The notes beneath the pieces were generated by a model, which was not told the origin of the DNA, did not search any database, and worked only from the letters and a program-made list of their open reading frames with translations. 64,000 bases of DNA from Elmis aenea (Eukaryota > Arthropoda > Insecta > Coleoptera > Elmidae), in the NCBI GenBank assembly GCA_947652605.1, contig OX393583.1:5621222-5685221 (forward strand), read 5' to 3'. Made by a program: the position numbers and the translations under genes. Each line of letters begins with the position of its first letter. Within the stretch, counting starts at the first letter, position 1. Below, one piece after another: positions 21,779 through 33,800 of this stretch.

Positions 21779-22540
21779 ATTTGATAGTAAAAAGGGACTT
21801 TTATTTATATTTGTTTTAAGTTTTGGTTAAACACATATTATGGGACTATTGCATTTGTATTTTATTTACCTTAGCTAAAACATTAATATTAATAAATGTT
21901 TTAAGTTTCTAAATGTTTTGAGTTATATTTTACATGAAAACTGATTTATGAAAAGACTGGAATATAGAGAAAGGGTTAATAGGCCTGACAGGCCTAACGT
22001 GTGTACTGATGTGATTATTTTTCACGTGTGTTCTGTAGGATTAATAAAAGAATGTATTAAAACGGCTGTGAACTTGTTTGCCCAAAAAAAGCTTTTTTAT
22101 TATATTCTTCTATTTAGATTTACTGTGGCAAGATAAATTGATGAAATGGCAGAAAACGTAATATTAACTCTTAAATATTCTGCTAATAACTTATTATCTT
22201 TGTCTTGATGAATTCACGGATTTATCTAATAGCGCGCAACTAGTTTTTTTGTTTGTTTTGGGGAGTAGATATAAAGTAAAGGACGAAAAGAGCTGAAACA
22301 GCTGAGAATCTCTATATTGCATTAAAAACTGAATTAGAAATAAAAAATTAGGCTATCGCTACGAATTAACTACGCTTCTGATTAAGATATATAAAACCGA
22401 TTTTTTTAGGGAATTCTTGTATGTCACTGCGTTGCTAATATTAAAAATAATTGCGCGAAAAAAAATCTGTTTCAAAATTTCTCCGGACCTTTCACACTTA
22501 GAAGAACCTCCATATCCACTAGAAAGTGGCCCGTTACGAT
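21779..22540. other. Unassigned AT-rich spacer
   Basis: Short open frames only (for example 21948-22136 on the + strand and 22359-22583 on the minus strand), none resembling a known protein. Confidence 0.4.
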
Positions 22541-23029
22541 TTGATAAAATTTGCAATTGGCCCTTTGGCTTAAGAGATTGCACATGCCAGTTGTAAAGGC
22601 TTAATTATTGAATTTACACACAGAGACTTTGAAATATTTGTGAAAACGTTTTTTTTTTTTAAAAAAATGTAAGTTAACACAATTTTTGTTAATTTTAAAC
22701 CAATATCTTTTGTAGTTTTAAAATGATTTGGCGAAATAAAGCGTTCAAGGTATAGAATTGTTAAGTATATCGTCTCATAAAGGTTCAATTTTTTAATTTA
22801 CATACAAACATTGGAAATTTTGTGCAAATGTTTTTTATTATTATAACTAAGGATAAAAAATATTTCCTGTAAATATCAAGTCAAAATCTCGGCAGTTTAA
22901 AAATCATTTGCTGAACTAGTAGACGTCAAAGTATGGGATTGTTAGGTATATTGCCATATAAAGGCTCAATTATTGAAATTACATACAGACAGACATTGGA
23001 AATGTTTTTTTGTTATTGTTTTGTTTTAG

Positions 23030-23150
23030 ATTTTCGCTGTTACTGTTATTTTAAATTTTCTCTTCGGAGTTTACCCGCGTAGTATTTACAAATTCTCGAC
23101 GTTTCGGCCAGCTCTCCCTGGCCATTATCAAGAGCTTTAATGAAAAAATT
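23030..23150. other. GACGTTTCGGCC...GGCCATTATC fragment
   Basis: CTCGACGTTTCGGCCAGCTC is followed by CCCTGGCCATTATCAAGAGC. Similar 'gatgatggcc...gaaacgtc' phrases are common in arthropod repetitive DNA and I associate them, without certainty, with Penelope-like elements. It interrupts one unit of the 183-bp repeat. Confidence 0.25.
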
Positions 23151-23283
23151 TTAAGTGTTGTTTATTATTATAACGATGAAGGAAGAATATATTCTGTAAA
23201 AATCAAATCAAAAAATCTCTGGTAGTTTCAAAAATATTTGCTAAAGTAGACATTCAAAGTATAGGATTGTTAAGCATATCGTC

Positions 23284-24572
23284 TTTTTCTTCTTCTTCTT
23301 TTTAATCAGTTCCTCTTGTACCTTTCGAGGTATGCTTTTTATTTCTGTATTAAGTTTCTCCACTCCTGCCTATCGTTAGCTAATTGTGGCACATCTCTCC
23401 AGCTGACTCCTTTTTCTTCTAGTCTCTGCCTCACTTCTTTTTCCTATTTTATTCTTGGTCTTCCTCTATTTTTTTCCCTCCATCTTCATTTTCCATCCTA
23501 TTTTCGCGTATCTACTTTCTGCCATGCGTAGTAGATCTCAATTGATTCGTCTCCATCTTTTTCTTAATGTCTGTTACTCCTAGGTTATTTCGAATTTTTT
23601 CGTTACTGATTTTATCGAACATTCCACATCCCTCTATTCTTCTCATAATTCTCATTTCCTGTACCTGTATTCTTTGTTTTTGTTTTTGTGTTAGTGTCAA
23701 AGTTTCTGAACTGTACGTGCACTGCATTAAAAATTCGCGTCTTCGTTTCGCTACCTGCTCTATCTGTATTTTTTTTTGTTATATTAAAATTCATATTATA
23801 TCTACTGAATGTATCTGCCCATACGTGTAGATTGAATTGCAAGTCTTTTTCGCTTTTAGCTAATAGCACCACATCATCTGCAAAGGCTAGTTCTGTTAAG
23901 GATATTGGTTTTAGTTTATTTCAACTCCAGTAGGTTTTTTTGTGTTTTGTTTAAATTCTTTAATTATTTTATCCATAAGAATTATAAAGAGCAGTGGTTT
24001 TAATGTGCCCCCTTGTCTTAACCCCACTGTTTTTATAAATTTCTGGAAACTGCTGTTATGGGTTCGCACTTAAGATCCACTACTCTTATAGAAACTCTTG
24101 ATGACGTTTTATAATGTTCCAGATCTTTTACCTTGGCACTCTATCGAAGGGGTTAGACCGATCGATAAAGCACAATTACAGCATCTTTGAATGTTCCATG
24201 GTTTTTCACTTAACTGTCAACGTAAAAATTAGATCCTGCGTGCTTCTACCCGGTCTAAAGCCACATTGCGTCTCTTCCAAATTTCTTTCGAAATACCTCC
24301 TTAATCTCTTCTCTAGAATTCTTTCATATAGTTTTTCTACTACACTAAGAAGTGATATGCCTTTTTAATTTTCGCATTTTTTACTACCGCCAGTCTTGAT
24401 GTCGGTAATATAACAGATACCTCCCAGTCCTTTGGAATGTCTTTTTCCTGCCATGTTTTATTTGCTATTCTTAGCAGCATTTTCCTTCCATCAACTCCCA
24501 TGTACTTAATCATTTCAGGAAAAATACCACCATGACCTACTGCTTTTCCAAATTTCATTTTATGTATGGTCT
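23284..24572 (-). mobile_element. Non-LTR retrotransposon, minus strand, 5'-truncated and internally deleted
   Basis: Inserted in the 183-bp repeat with a short duplication (GTCTT) on each side and a GAA-rich 3' tail at 23284-23300. In minus-strand order it shows HGGIFPEMIKYMGVDGRKML (about 24530-24470), KDWEVSVILP, a frame with ISLLSVVEKLYERILEKRLR, then QCGFRPGRSTQD (about 24280-24230). Next come AFADDVVLLAKSEKDLQFNL (near 23880) and the tail RIQVQEMRIMRRIEGCGMFD (about 23680-23610). These are reverse-transcriptase motifs in correct order with gaps, multiple stops and frameshifts. The endonuclease is missing. Same family as 1-215, 44650-45360 and 46790-47140. Confidence 0.9.
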
Positions 24573-24720
24573 TATAAAGGCTTCATCTTGAAATTACATA
24601 GAAACAGAAATTTTGTAGAAATATTTTCAACTAATAAAACTATGTAGGAAAAATATTTCCTGTAAATTTCAAATTGTAATTTTTAGCAGCTATAAAATTA
24701 TTTGCTGAACTAGACATACA

Positions 24721-26440
24721 TTTTTAAACTTTCAAAATTACCATGTTTCCAATACAGTTAATCATCAGAATTTCCATTGCCAAAATATTAGGGATTTTAA
24801 ATCATTTTGACTGTAGATTGTTTGTAGATTATGATAAGTTCTAGTAATTGTTATCATTAATTTCATTACTTTTTAAACGAATATGCCCCACTTTCAAAAT
24901 AAACAGCTCATGTACTAATAATTTGAATTCAATTTATTGAGTAGTTTAAAAATTGCTTGCTGATATATTTGTTCGAGTTATAGACATAAAAACAAACCAA
25001 ATTTTTACGATAAATTATTAATATTCCTTGCTGACAAATTTGGATAGTAAAAAGGTAATAAACAAATACAAAAACGTCAAGTTAAGTCAAGAATTAATAG
25101 GGCAGTCTTACTTGTATTTTGGTAATTATTAAAGTTACTTATAGATATTCTAATATTTCTTTAAAAATTGAAACGTATAGGGAATATTTTTAACTTTATT
25201 TAGCATAAACATACCTATTTTAAAATTTCCTACCTTTAAGGTATAATAAAGTTAATAATAAATATTGTACCCTTGTACTTTAACACTGAAAGTCGTAAAT
25301 ATGTTTTTGTCCCACAGCAAACCAAGCAATATAACAAAATCGTAAAATTTTATGGGGCTTATAGCTTCCTATAATAACTAATCAACTTGCGTCACTGGAT
25401 AAAATATATTTGTTACCTGGACTTACCAATTTCTATTAAATTCGCGAACTTTAATCTCATTGACTTTGTTATGAATTGCCTAATACCTATATAATTGTTA
25501 GAAATAAAAATTTGATCTCATAACGTATAAAGTATGCACTTCTGTATTGGTTTAATATTTTGTTTTAATCGAGACATAGTTTCCGCGCCTGCAACATCTA
25601 CTCTCGAACAGTTTGATTTTTACAAGCAAGTAAGTTTCTAATTTAACTCCATACTAGATTAGATTAATTTTTATAATTTTTTTCACACTTATTTGCTTCT
25701 AAAATTTATTCACAATCTATGCTTTTTTATAATATACAATGCACTCAAAAATATTTTGGAAAAAAACCATATTTATTCATTTGTTTTTCGAATATTAACG
25801 TTTGTGTGTTTAATTTTTGTATAAAATTTATTAGATCATATTCAACGTCTTGTAGTGAGAACGTGGCTAAAAATTAATCACTCAATCCATGTAAAAGAAA
25901 AATAAAATTGACAAATTTAAGAAAATTTAATTATTTGATGTAACAACTAAACACCAAAGGGAACTATTATAACATATCAAAAGGTAAAGAATCAATGCAA
26001 GTCGGTAAAACATGTATCACTTTGTAATTGTTACAAATAATAGAAACTTCGAATTTTAAATAATTGTTTAAATAAAAACTAAAATCTCAAAATAAATGTA
26101 GAATTACCTCAGTGTGAAATTTCGCGAACCTTTTTCACATTTTGAAACGCTGGCGTGCCAGGTAACTTTTGCAATGAATGGAAAAAAAAACATTACTGAT
26201 TGTGAGAAGATGAAGAGTAAATATAACAAAATTTGTGTTAAATGAATAGTTTTTATTGACTACTAAATTTGTAATTAAACAACAACTTAAGAAACATAAC
26301 TAAATTTTAAAAGATATATTAAATATTTCACTAATAGAAAGATATAATTAGACAAAAATAATAATTGCACATTACATGTGTTTACTTTTCAAACATTATT
26401 AAATAAGTAGGTACCTATAATAAGAATTAAAATATGGTTT
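24721..26440. other. Unassigned AT-rich spacer
   Basis: No open frame, RNA gene or clear repeat. The last 330 bases (from about 26110, CAGTGTGAAATTTCGCGAAC, GGCGTGCCAGG) may be the far end of the hAT element whose gene fragment begins at 26447, by faint similarity to its other end near 29510-29556. Confidence 0.4.
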
Positions 26441-26626
26441 TTAATGCGATTTTTGTTGTTGAATGCTTTTTGTTAAGTTTTTTATATCAGGCTGGTATTT
26501 CGTTACTTTTAATAAAATGCTTGCTGAACTAGATTCATCCGTTAATGCATTTCTGAATTTATTTGTTATCAAATTCGTTTGTGAAAACATTGAATCACAT
26601 GCATAGATGGAAGAAAATATAGTTAA

Positions 26627-28911
26627 AATAGCCGACAGCTACAACATAACAAAAAACAAAAACTTTTAACGTCATAATTTTTTGCTCATTTTTTGCTAAT
26701 TTTTGCTATACTTTTTAAATTTTTTGCTGGTCTCTAAGGGGAGATAATTAAAAAAAAAAGATTGTAACTCCAACTTTACGCTGAGTTACATTTGCTAAAA
26801 AGTCAAAATGTTTTCATGTCACAATTTTTTGCTCATTTTTTGCTAATTTTTGCTATACTTTTTAAATTTTTTGCTGGTCTCTAATGGGAGATAATTAAAA
26901 AAAAAAGAATTGTAACTCCAACTTTACGCTGAGTTACATTTGCTAAAAAGTTAAAATGTTTTTATGTCACAATTTTTTGCTCATTTTTTGCTAATCTTTG
27001 CTGTACTTTTTAAATTTTTTGCTGGTCTCTAATGGGAGATAAAAAAAAAAAGAATTGTAACTCCAACTTTACGCTGAGTTACATTTGCTAAAAAGTCAAA
27101 ATGTTTTCATGTCACAATTTGTTGCTCATTTTTTGCTAATTTTTGCTGTACTTTTTAAATTTTTTGCTGTTCGCTTTTCCAAGATATGTAGTTTTTTCAT
27201 AATCATTATGTGCTACAAATAGGTGGTATTCTTGGATATACAACACGAATAACTTCGAATAACCAAAATTTACGTCAATGTTTTGTTCTAATAATTTTCT
27301 AATAATTTATAAAGTTAACTTATATACACACTTTCAATTTATTGATATTTAAAAGTAGTTTTGTTGCAGTTTTTGTAAAAACCATAAAGTTTCTTTACAT
27401 GACTATCAGTTAAGGCATTATTACACTCCAATAAAATTGAACAATAGGTACATAAATTCAGACCTGCAAATAACAATGCTTAAGACCCACCAGAAATAGG
27501 ACTAGGTTCTTTTTGTAGAAATAAACATTTTTAGTTGACAATGTTACAACAAATAAAAAAATGTTAATACACCTAATTTTTACTCTTATGTGATGTGGGA
27601 CATATGTGTCCCTTTAATGGTCTAAAGAGGGTTAAAAAGTCGTAAATAGTTTTTTTGTATGGCATGATTATTTTAGGTGACGAGGGTTTATATGTACGTA
27701 CGTTTTATTTGATTTTTAAAATTAGATGTTTGTAGCAATACATACATGTATTGTTGATACGTGTACCTGTACATATATGTTTATTTAATATATAATTAAA
27801 AGCATTTAAAAAATATGGTTTCTTAAAAAACATCCTTCGAACCCGCAACACTGCTTCTTCCATGTACTTAAGTAATTTTTTCACCAAATCTAATATAATA
27901 TTTTTAATGTAGACTTGCAATATCGCAACATCGACCAATTTTTTAGCGACTTGACATCACGGAATGATGCAAATGTCTTTGTTTTCCACTTTAAATAGAA
28001 AATATTGTTTAGTAGCTTGGTATATGTTATAATTATGTCGATTTGTTGCATTTTCTCTGAGAGACCAACCAAATATTTAAAAAATACAGCAACGATAAGC
28101 CACAAATCTTGATGTAAATAATTTTTTGCATCTCAAAGTCAAATTTCAGTTTACTAAAAAAAAACTATTTACCACTTTTTAACCCTCTTTAGACCATTAA
28201 AGGGACACATATGTCCCACATCACATAAGAGTAAAAATTAGGTTTTTGTATTAACATTTTTTTATTGTTGTAACATTGTCAACTAAAAATGTTTATTTCT
28301 ACAAAAAGAACCTAGTCGTATTTCTGGTGGGTCTTAAGCATTGTTATTTGCAGGTCTGAATTTATGTACCTATTGTTCAATTTTATTGGAGTGTAATAAT
28401 GCCTTAACTGATAGTCATGTAAAGAAACTTTATGGTTCTTACAAAAACTGCAACAAAACTACTTTTAAATATCAATAAATTGAAAGTGTGTATATAAGTT
28501 AACTTTATAAATTATTATAAAGTTATTAGAACAAAACATTGACGTAAATTTTGGTTATTCGAAGTTATTCGTGTTGTATATCCAAGAATACCACCTATTT
28601 GTAGCACATAATGATTATGAAAAAACTACATATCTTGGAAAAGCGAACAGCAAAAAATTTAAAAAGTACAGCAAAAATTAGCAAAAAATGAGCAAAAAAT
28701 TGTGACATGAAAACATTTTGACTTTTTAGCAAATGTAACTCAGCGTAAAGTTGGAGTTACAATTCCTTTTTTTTTAAATTATCTTCTATTAGAGGCCAGC
28801 AAAAAATTTAAAAAGTATAGCAAAAATTAGCAAAAAATGAGCAAAAAATTATGACGTTAAAAGTTTTTGTTTTTTGTTATGTTGTAGCTCCAACTTGACG
28901 GACCTATAGCC
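26627..28911. mobile_element. 2.3-kb composite palindrome inserted in the hAT gene
   Basis: The arms, about 26634-27650 and 28165-28897, are inverted copies and surround about 510 bases of unique sequence. GTCGGCTA (minus sense) flanks the insert on both sides, a probable 8-base target duplication that exactly rejoins the hAT frame. The left arm is longer because a 147-bp unit is repeated. At the inner ends of the arms the sequence TTAACCCTCTTTAGACCATT (outward from the loop) resembles a piggyBac-like terminus next to TTAA. The loop carries minus-strand frames (27705-28105) that resemble no known protein. Confidence 0.75.
26670..27170 (+). repeat. 147-bp tandem repeat in the left arm (about 3.5 copies)
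   Basis: TTTTTTGCTCATTTTTTGC recurs at about 26679, 26826, 26974 and 27118 (spacing 147, 148, 144). Each unit contains TTGCTAATTTTTGCT, ATTTTTTGCTGGTCTCTAA, and AACTCCAACTTTACGCTGAG. The opposite arm (28640-28860) has only about two units, so the array expanded or contracted in one arm after the palindrome formed. Confidence 0.85.
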
Positions 28912-29556
28912 GACGCTAATTTCTTTAAAGATTTGAACTCTTCTGTAATCGTTTGCCAGGCATTAATAATTTTGCTTTCAGCATTATTATTTAATTCTTC
29001 CTCCAAACGTTCGCTTTCAATGATCTCCAAATTTTCCCTTGTCAATAAACTTTTACCTACAAATTGCACTTGATTCAAAAGCAATTAATTGCATTTCAAA
29101 ATGTTCTAATTTTAACCATTCCAAAATTTCCAAATCAAGTTCATCAACTTTGATTATGTCTGCGTAAATTATGAATTTTGAAACTTCTTGGAAATTTTTA
29201 AATTGAGAAAATCGCGAAGAGAATTAATCTATTATTAGTTCGACAGCTGTGGTTAAATCTTCAGTCGATTGAATTCGATTTATTTCAATTTGACGTGTAA
29301 AGTTTTCTATTAAAAAAATTAAATTTGGAAAATATTTGAAGGCATGAGAAGCAATATCTCGTTTAAATACTTGTAATTCTGTTTGAAATTCGCATAGTTT
29401 CGAAACAAAATACATGTATTTTGTTTGAATAGTTATAATTCGGTGTTATTAATTCATTATTAAAAAAAAAATTATTTTCCAAAGATTGTAGAAAAGCAAC
29501 TATTTCTCCCGCGTGCCAGAAAAATTTTCTACGTGCCACAGGTCCGCCACCCCCTG

Positions 29557-30670
29557 GTCTAGCAGATAAATGGGTCAGGTACAAAAGATCTTAGGCCATT
29601 CTAGGTCTGAGAATGAAAAAAGAACCGTCCCCAATTTATTTCAATTGTAAGAGAAGAACATTCACAGAAACTAGCGGCAAATCTTTTGAACCTACAAACT
29701 AAAACAAATTATATTGATTGACTTTAATAACAAGTAATTTGATGAGTTTTTAAATGTTTTCGTAGTTTTTCTGCAGTAAATAATAAAATCCCCGATTGAT
29801 TCTTAAGTAATTACATTCTCTGAAACCAATTACAGCAACATAATTGCTTATTTTTCACCAATTTCTTAACCTCTGTACCTCACATGCTTTTAGAATTTTT
29901 CTGACGCACATTGTCTAATTAAAAGAAGACTTTATTAAAATTATCATCACAAAGACGCCAAAATTATTCAATAGCGTTTAATCACAACAAATTTGTGTTC
30001 AATATTGTACTAAACAATTCTGTTAGACGTCAAATCGATAAAAAAAAAATCGACATGATCAGCAAAACTGTTAATAATTAAATGTTCAGCCAAATGTGTA
30101 TAAAAAACAATACTGAACACACGGCTATAATTTTTTTATACACCTTAAATTAAATATCTAATGACATAATTTTCTTTGTTTATCAATATTAACAGCATTT
30201 TTTATTTCGCGTTTCATCTTTGTAACAATTCGAGGCCAATTAGTTGTAAATATTGTCGTAAAAATTCATTTAGTACACCTTGTTTCACAGAAAAACGTGT
30301 TGATATTTTGTGATCAAAGAAAATTGAATTATGGACGTCGTAAAATTTCTAAGCGTGTGTTTTTAATTGTCTTAATCGTAAAACGCAATAATTACTTTCG
30401 TCTTGCGGTAAATTAGCAATAATTAGCGTGTAAAGGTAATAATCGAATAATTAATTGCGCAAATTGTATAAAACAGATAGTTACTTTTTGTTTCATGGCA
30501 GTTTGTGTAGGAGAAGTTATTACAAAGGTTACATACAATGTCAAGGTACAAGAAAAAGTTATTAAGTGATTTACCTAGCTATAAAAAAAGACGTAGGGCT
30601 GAATTAAAACTTAATCTTTGAATATAGTGGTCTTAGACAGCTACACAAATCTTACAGCGTGTTATTTTTC
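29557..30670. other. Unassigned AT-rich spacer
   Basis: No gene or repeat boundary recognised. Confidence 0.4.
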
Positions 30671-30674
30671 TTAA

Positions 30675-30845
30675 TTGGCTCTTCTTGTTCTTTTGGGTGT
30701 CGAGGTATTTTTTCTGGTTCTAGATTATGTTTCTCCATCCCTGTCAAGCATTGGTCAACTGTGGCACATCTCTCCACTTGACTCATTTTTCTTCTAGTGT
30801 CTGCCTCACTTTTTTTTCCCATTTTGTTCTTGGTTTTTCTAATAA
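30675..30845 (-). mobile_element. Non-LTR retrotransposon 3' fragment
   Basis: This minus-strand fragment is similar to the 3' end of the copy at 23284-24572: GTGGCACATCTCTCCACTTG here versus GTGGCACATCTCTCCAGCTG there, and a shared CTTCTAGT(G/C)TCTGCCTCACTT phrase. It contains only the last part of the element. Confidence 0.7.
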
Positions 30846-30859
30846 ATCCTAAAACTAAA

Positions 30860-31625
30860 TACTTAATAACTAGCGTTTATCCATTGATGTCTTCTAGATT
30901 GTTCTGACTATAGTGTATGCACTCTCACTGGCGCACTATGCTCTGCTTTTTACACAAAACACACTACACGAGTTCAAAGGGTCTGGTCCTCTTCAATCTT
31001 CGGGCAAGATGTTAGTTGTCCAGCAGTTGAAGAGCTTCTGCATTCTCATGATGGTGGAGTCTGGCTTCTTGTTTACCAGCAAACCTTTTAATTTCTTCTT
31101 TAATCATTGGTATACCAAGATCTCGATGAAGATCACTGTTGCGGACGTACCTGGAGCGTTTAGCATAAAACGTGGCACTTTGTTTTGGAAAGTCTGGATA
31201 GATGTAATATTGCTGTCTTTGGTGCAACCCCAAAGTTGAATACCGTAAAGCCACACCGGTTTCAGGACCTGTTTGTATATTAGGAACTTAGTATATAACG
31301 ATAATTTGGAATATCTTCCAAGAAGCCGGAAGTACTGTCTGTCTTTTAGATTAAGTTCGGTTTTTTTCCTTTTTAACATGTTCTTCCCATCGCAATTTTG
31401 CTTCAAGGGTTATGCCAAGATATTTCGCTTGATTTTCATGTGGCACTATAGCCCCATTTATATTAAGTAGCAGTTATCCTTTTATTTGTCAAATTGACAT
31501 GGATGGACTTAAGCTCGTTAAGCTTAATTTTCCAATGTTTGGTCCAGTTGAGCATTACGTTACTGGCTGTTTGCAACTCTCTAGTGGATGTTTCCTGATC
31601 TTTGCCGACCTAGTGCTAAGAGTTG
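30860..31625 (-). mobile_element. Jockey-like retrotransposon C-terminal fragment
   Basis: Minus-strand reading: WTKHWKIKLNELKSIHVNLT (about 31560-31490), then KFLIYKQVLKPVWLYGIQLW with GCTKDSN (about 31290-31200), YVRNSDLHRDLGIPMIKEEI (about 31145-31085) and ALQLLDN. These are the post-reverse-transcriptase regions of jockey-clade elements. The copy is 5' truncated and has frameshifts. It is the same broad family as 37545-38375 and 52735-53405. It ends about 300 bases upstream of the CD36-family start exon. Confidence 0.85.
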
Positions 31626-31937
31626 ATTTCATTAATTTCACAATACATACGCCATAATAATAAGATTCAACTCAATTTTGAATTTAGGTTTGTAAATGTC
31701 AAAGCTTTCTTAGAATACAAATTATGAACCGTGACTTTTGTGCTACATGGCTTGGTAGATAAATTAATAATTTGTCCATGTAGCAATATTTCGTTTTTTT
31801 ATCCATTAGTTTACTCCCTCTATCCATCTTCAAAATTCTCCTCTCACAAGTATGGATTCTGCATTAGATACCCCTTTAAATAATTGCTTTTAGCAAGTAT
31901 GTGCCCAGTGTTTATAATGTTATTTTTTTAATTACAG
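31626..31937. other. Sequence directly upstream of exon A
   Basis: AT-rich intron or 5' flank. The last bases, TTTTTTTAATTACAG (ending 31937), form a polypyrimidine-AG 3' splice site, so a transcribed 5' UTR exon should lie further upstream. I found no certain one. Confidence 0.5.
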
Positions 31938-32100
31938 AAAGATCTCTGAGCCGCCAAAAAAATGGGTCTCTATAAACAATACCTAAGCTTTGGGCGGGCC
32001 ACCCAAAATCGCCTGTTTGGGGTTCCTCCCAGCTCTAGAACCTCCTCAACTTTCATGCCCATGCAGATGTTAATATCTCAACAGGGAAAACTTAGTAATA
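31938..32100 (+). CDS. CD36-family scavenger receptor, exon A with start codon
   Basis: The exon lies between an ATTACAG acceptor and a GTAAGT donor. It has 24 bases of 5' UTR, then ATG at 31962 in an AAAAAAATGG context. An in-frame TGA at 31947-31949 supports this ATG as the true start. It encodes 46 residues (MGLYKQYLSFGRATQNRLFG, then a serine/proline/methionine-rich stretch, then QQGKLSN) plus one base. That base (A) joins GT at the start of exon B to give a serine codon, so the phase fits. No signal peptide is present; the segment is hydrophilic, as expected for the short cytosolic N-terminus of a type-III double-pass CD36 protein. Identity of this exon rests on phase, splice sites and position, because N-termini in this family are variable. 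Confidence 0.75.
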
Positions 32101-32486
32101 GTAAGTATCCTATTGACTTGAAAATAATAAAGGTGATGGGTTTTTAAAAGTGCCAATCTTGCAAACGATTAAAATTGCATTACAAACATCAACGTTTAAT
32201 GAGCTGTGTTTATATGAAAAAGATTTTTTCTCAGTTATTGTAAGTAACCTTCACGTGATTATACAATTAATGGTTTTTGTTCGTTAATGACACCCTTCAA
32301 ACTCAATATTTTTCTTTAATATACATCAATAGAGTAATGTGTTTATTTTTCTGATAATATTGCATCACTTAAATGCAAACTTTGAACGGATATATACGGG
32401 GCGTTCTAAATTTTTGGCTTAAAATCTTTTTAGTTTTTGTATCATTACTGATGTTCTTATTTATCATGTAAGTTTTATATTTATAA

Positions 32487-32760
32487 TTATGCTTTATATC
32501 CCGCCTGTATTCGTTGTTTCATTTCTTCCCTCTTGCGGTTCTGACGATTAATTACTGTTCCCAGATATTTGAAATTGTCTACTTCTTGGAACGTATAATT
32601 TCCTACTATTACTTCTCTGTTTTCTCTTTCTGTATGTTTCTTTTTTATTTCCATTTTTTCCTGACTTATTTTAAGCCCCTTTTTCTTTGCCTCCGTCTCG
32701 ATTTTCGATAGTGCTTCTTTTAAACTTGCGTTTATTAATACCGACACATTTTTCGAGTGC
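32487..32760 (-). mobile_element. Non-LTR retrotransposon fragment (post-catalytic RT region)
   Basis: The minus-strand frame (86 codons) reads LSKIETEAKKKGLKISQEKM and GNYTFQEVDNFKYLGTVINR, which is the region just after the FADD motif in endonuclease/reverse-transcriptase elements of insects. It is a small isolated piece with frameshifts outside the frame. Confidence 0.75.
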
Positions 32761-33800
32761 TAAGCTAGAATTCAATAACAAAAAAAATCGACAGAAATTT
32801 GAAGAGACATTTTACATATTTAGATTGCAAATATATGTTCAAAATGCAACAAAATTATTATTAGTTTACTTAAAATTTTATTAGTTGCTTTGTAAATCGC
32901 AAAATATTGTGTATGCCTGTGAAGTAATTTAATAGATCTTGGAAAAAAGACATGGTGTGATTTTCTTTTACGAGAAAAACCCCCATTTTGGTTCGCACTA
33001 AAATGTCAAATTCTTTCTTTCTTTCAAGCTGCTTTTATCAAATATTTTTAGGCAAAGTTTTTGATTAATAATTTGGCAAAAATGAAGTGTTTTAAATGCA
33101 TTTTATTGATTATAATTTTATTATACACCAATAAAGTCAACAATTTGAAAAGTAACTTCTTGTATACGATAATTTAAGCAGCATTTATGCAATTCTAAAC
33201 AGCTGTAAAGCTTACCAACAATTACTTGCAAGAAATTTTGCATCGCGCTATATTTGTTTAATAATTAACAAGGATTAAATACAAAAGTGCTAATTAAAAA
33301 TATATTTCTTTACATTATGTAACACAAAATTAATATTTTAAACAAACTTGTTAGTATAGCAGTATTTTTTTACAATTATTCTCAAGTTTTGCATCACGAA
33401 GTTCAATTTAGTCTTGTTTGTTTAAAAGTAGAAGTAAAATTAACAGCTTGTTAAAGAAAATATTTACATTTATACAAAATTCTTGTTGCAGAATGTAAAT
33501 TGCTTCCACCTCACTTCATTCCAAGCTAATTTTTGTGTTGAAAATAGTTTATTCTTTTAATTTACAATTAGCTAAATCCTACTTACTTATCCTGACCTCT
33601 TCTATCTTTTTTTGTTACTCCTTTCACCCTTCTTAAGTATTTCATCTCGGCTGCTCTAATTTTATTCTTTGTCTTTTTTTGCTAACACCAATGTTTCGCA
33701 GCCATATGTGAGAATTGGTCTGTAGATTGATTTACATATTTTCGTTTTTGTTTTTTTGGAAATTACTCTTTTGTTTATGTGTCCTTTACTCAGTGCATCA

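Larger units (their letters stand above)
22545..24720 (+). repeat. Decayed tandem repeat, period about 183 bp, split by a retrotransposon
   Basis: A phrase like GGCTCAATTATTGAAATTAC recurs at 22598, 22781 and 22965 and, after the insert, at 24578. ATTGTTAAGTATATCGTC recurs at 22757, 22938 and 23265. The units share only part of their bases, so the array is old. A retrotransposon occupies 23284-24570 and splits the phrase ATATCGTCT|...|GTCTTATAAAGG. A second foreign piece may lie at about 23010-23150. Confidence 0.65.
26447..29556 (-). pseudogene. hAT transposase gene of the ZBED type, split by a 2.3-kb palindrome
   Basis: Minus-strand reading from right to left: YFVSKLCEFQTELQVFKRDI and FKYFPNL (about 29410-29320), FSRFSQFKNFQEVSKF and LEWLKLEHFEMQLIAFESS (about 29220-29060), a frameshift, then TEEFKSLKKLASAI (about 28960-28905). 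The frame is cut by an insertion and resumes at about 26626 with LSAILTIFSSIYACDSMFSQ, TNKFRNALTDESSSAS and a stop after QQKSH at about 26447. The order is that of the C-terminal half and dimerisation domain of BED-finger hAT proteins. A terminus ending ..GTCCGCCACCCCCTG at 29556 would be the 5' end. N-terminal and catalytic parts are degraded. Confidence 0.8.

Noticed and set aside
26627..28911. The loop frames at 27705-28105 as a cargo gene.
   Set aside because: Two overlapping minus frames of 71-77 codons lack start context, known motifs or matching splice sites; not called as a gene.
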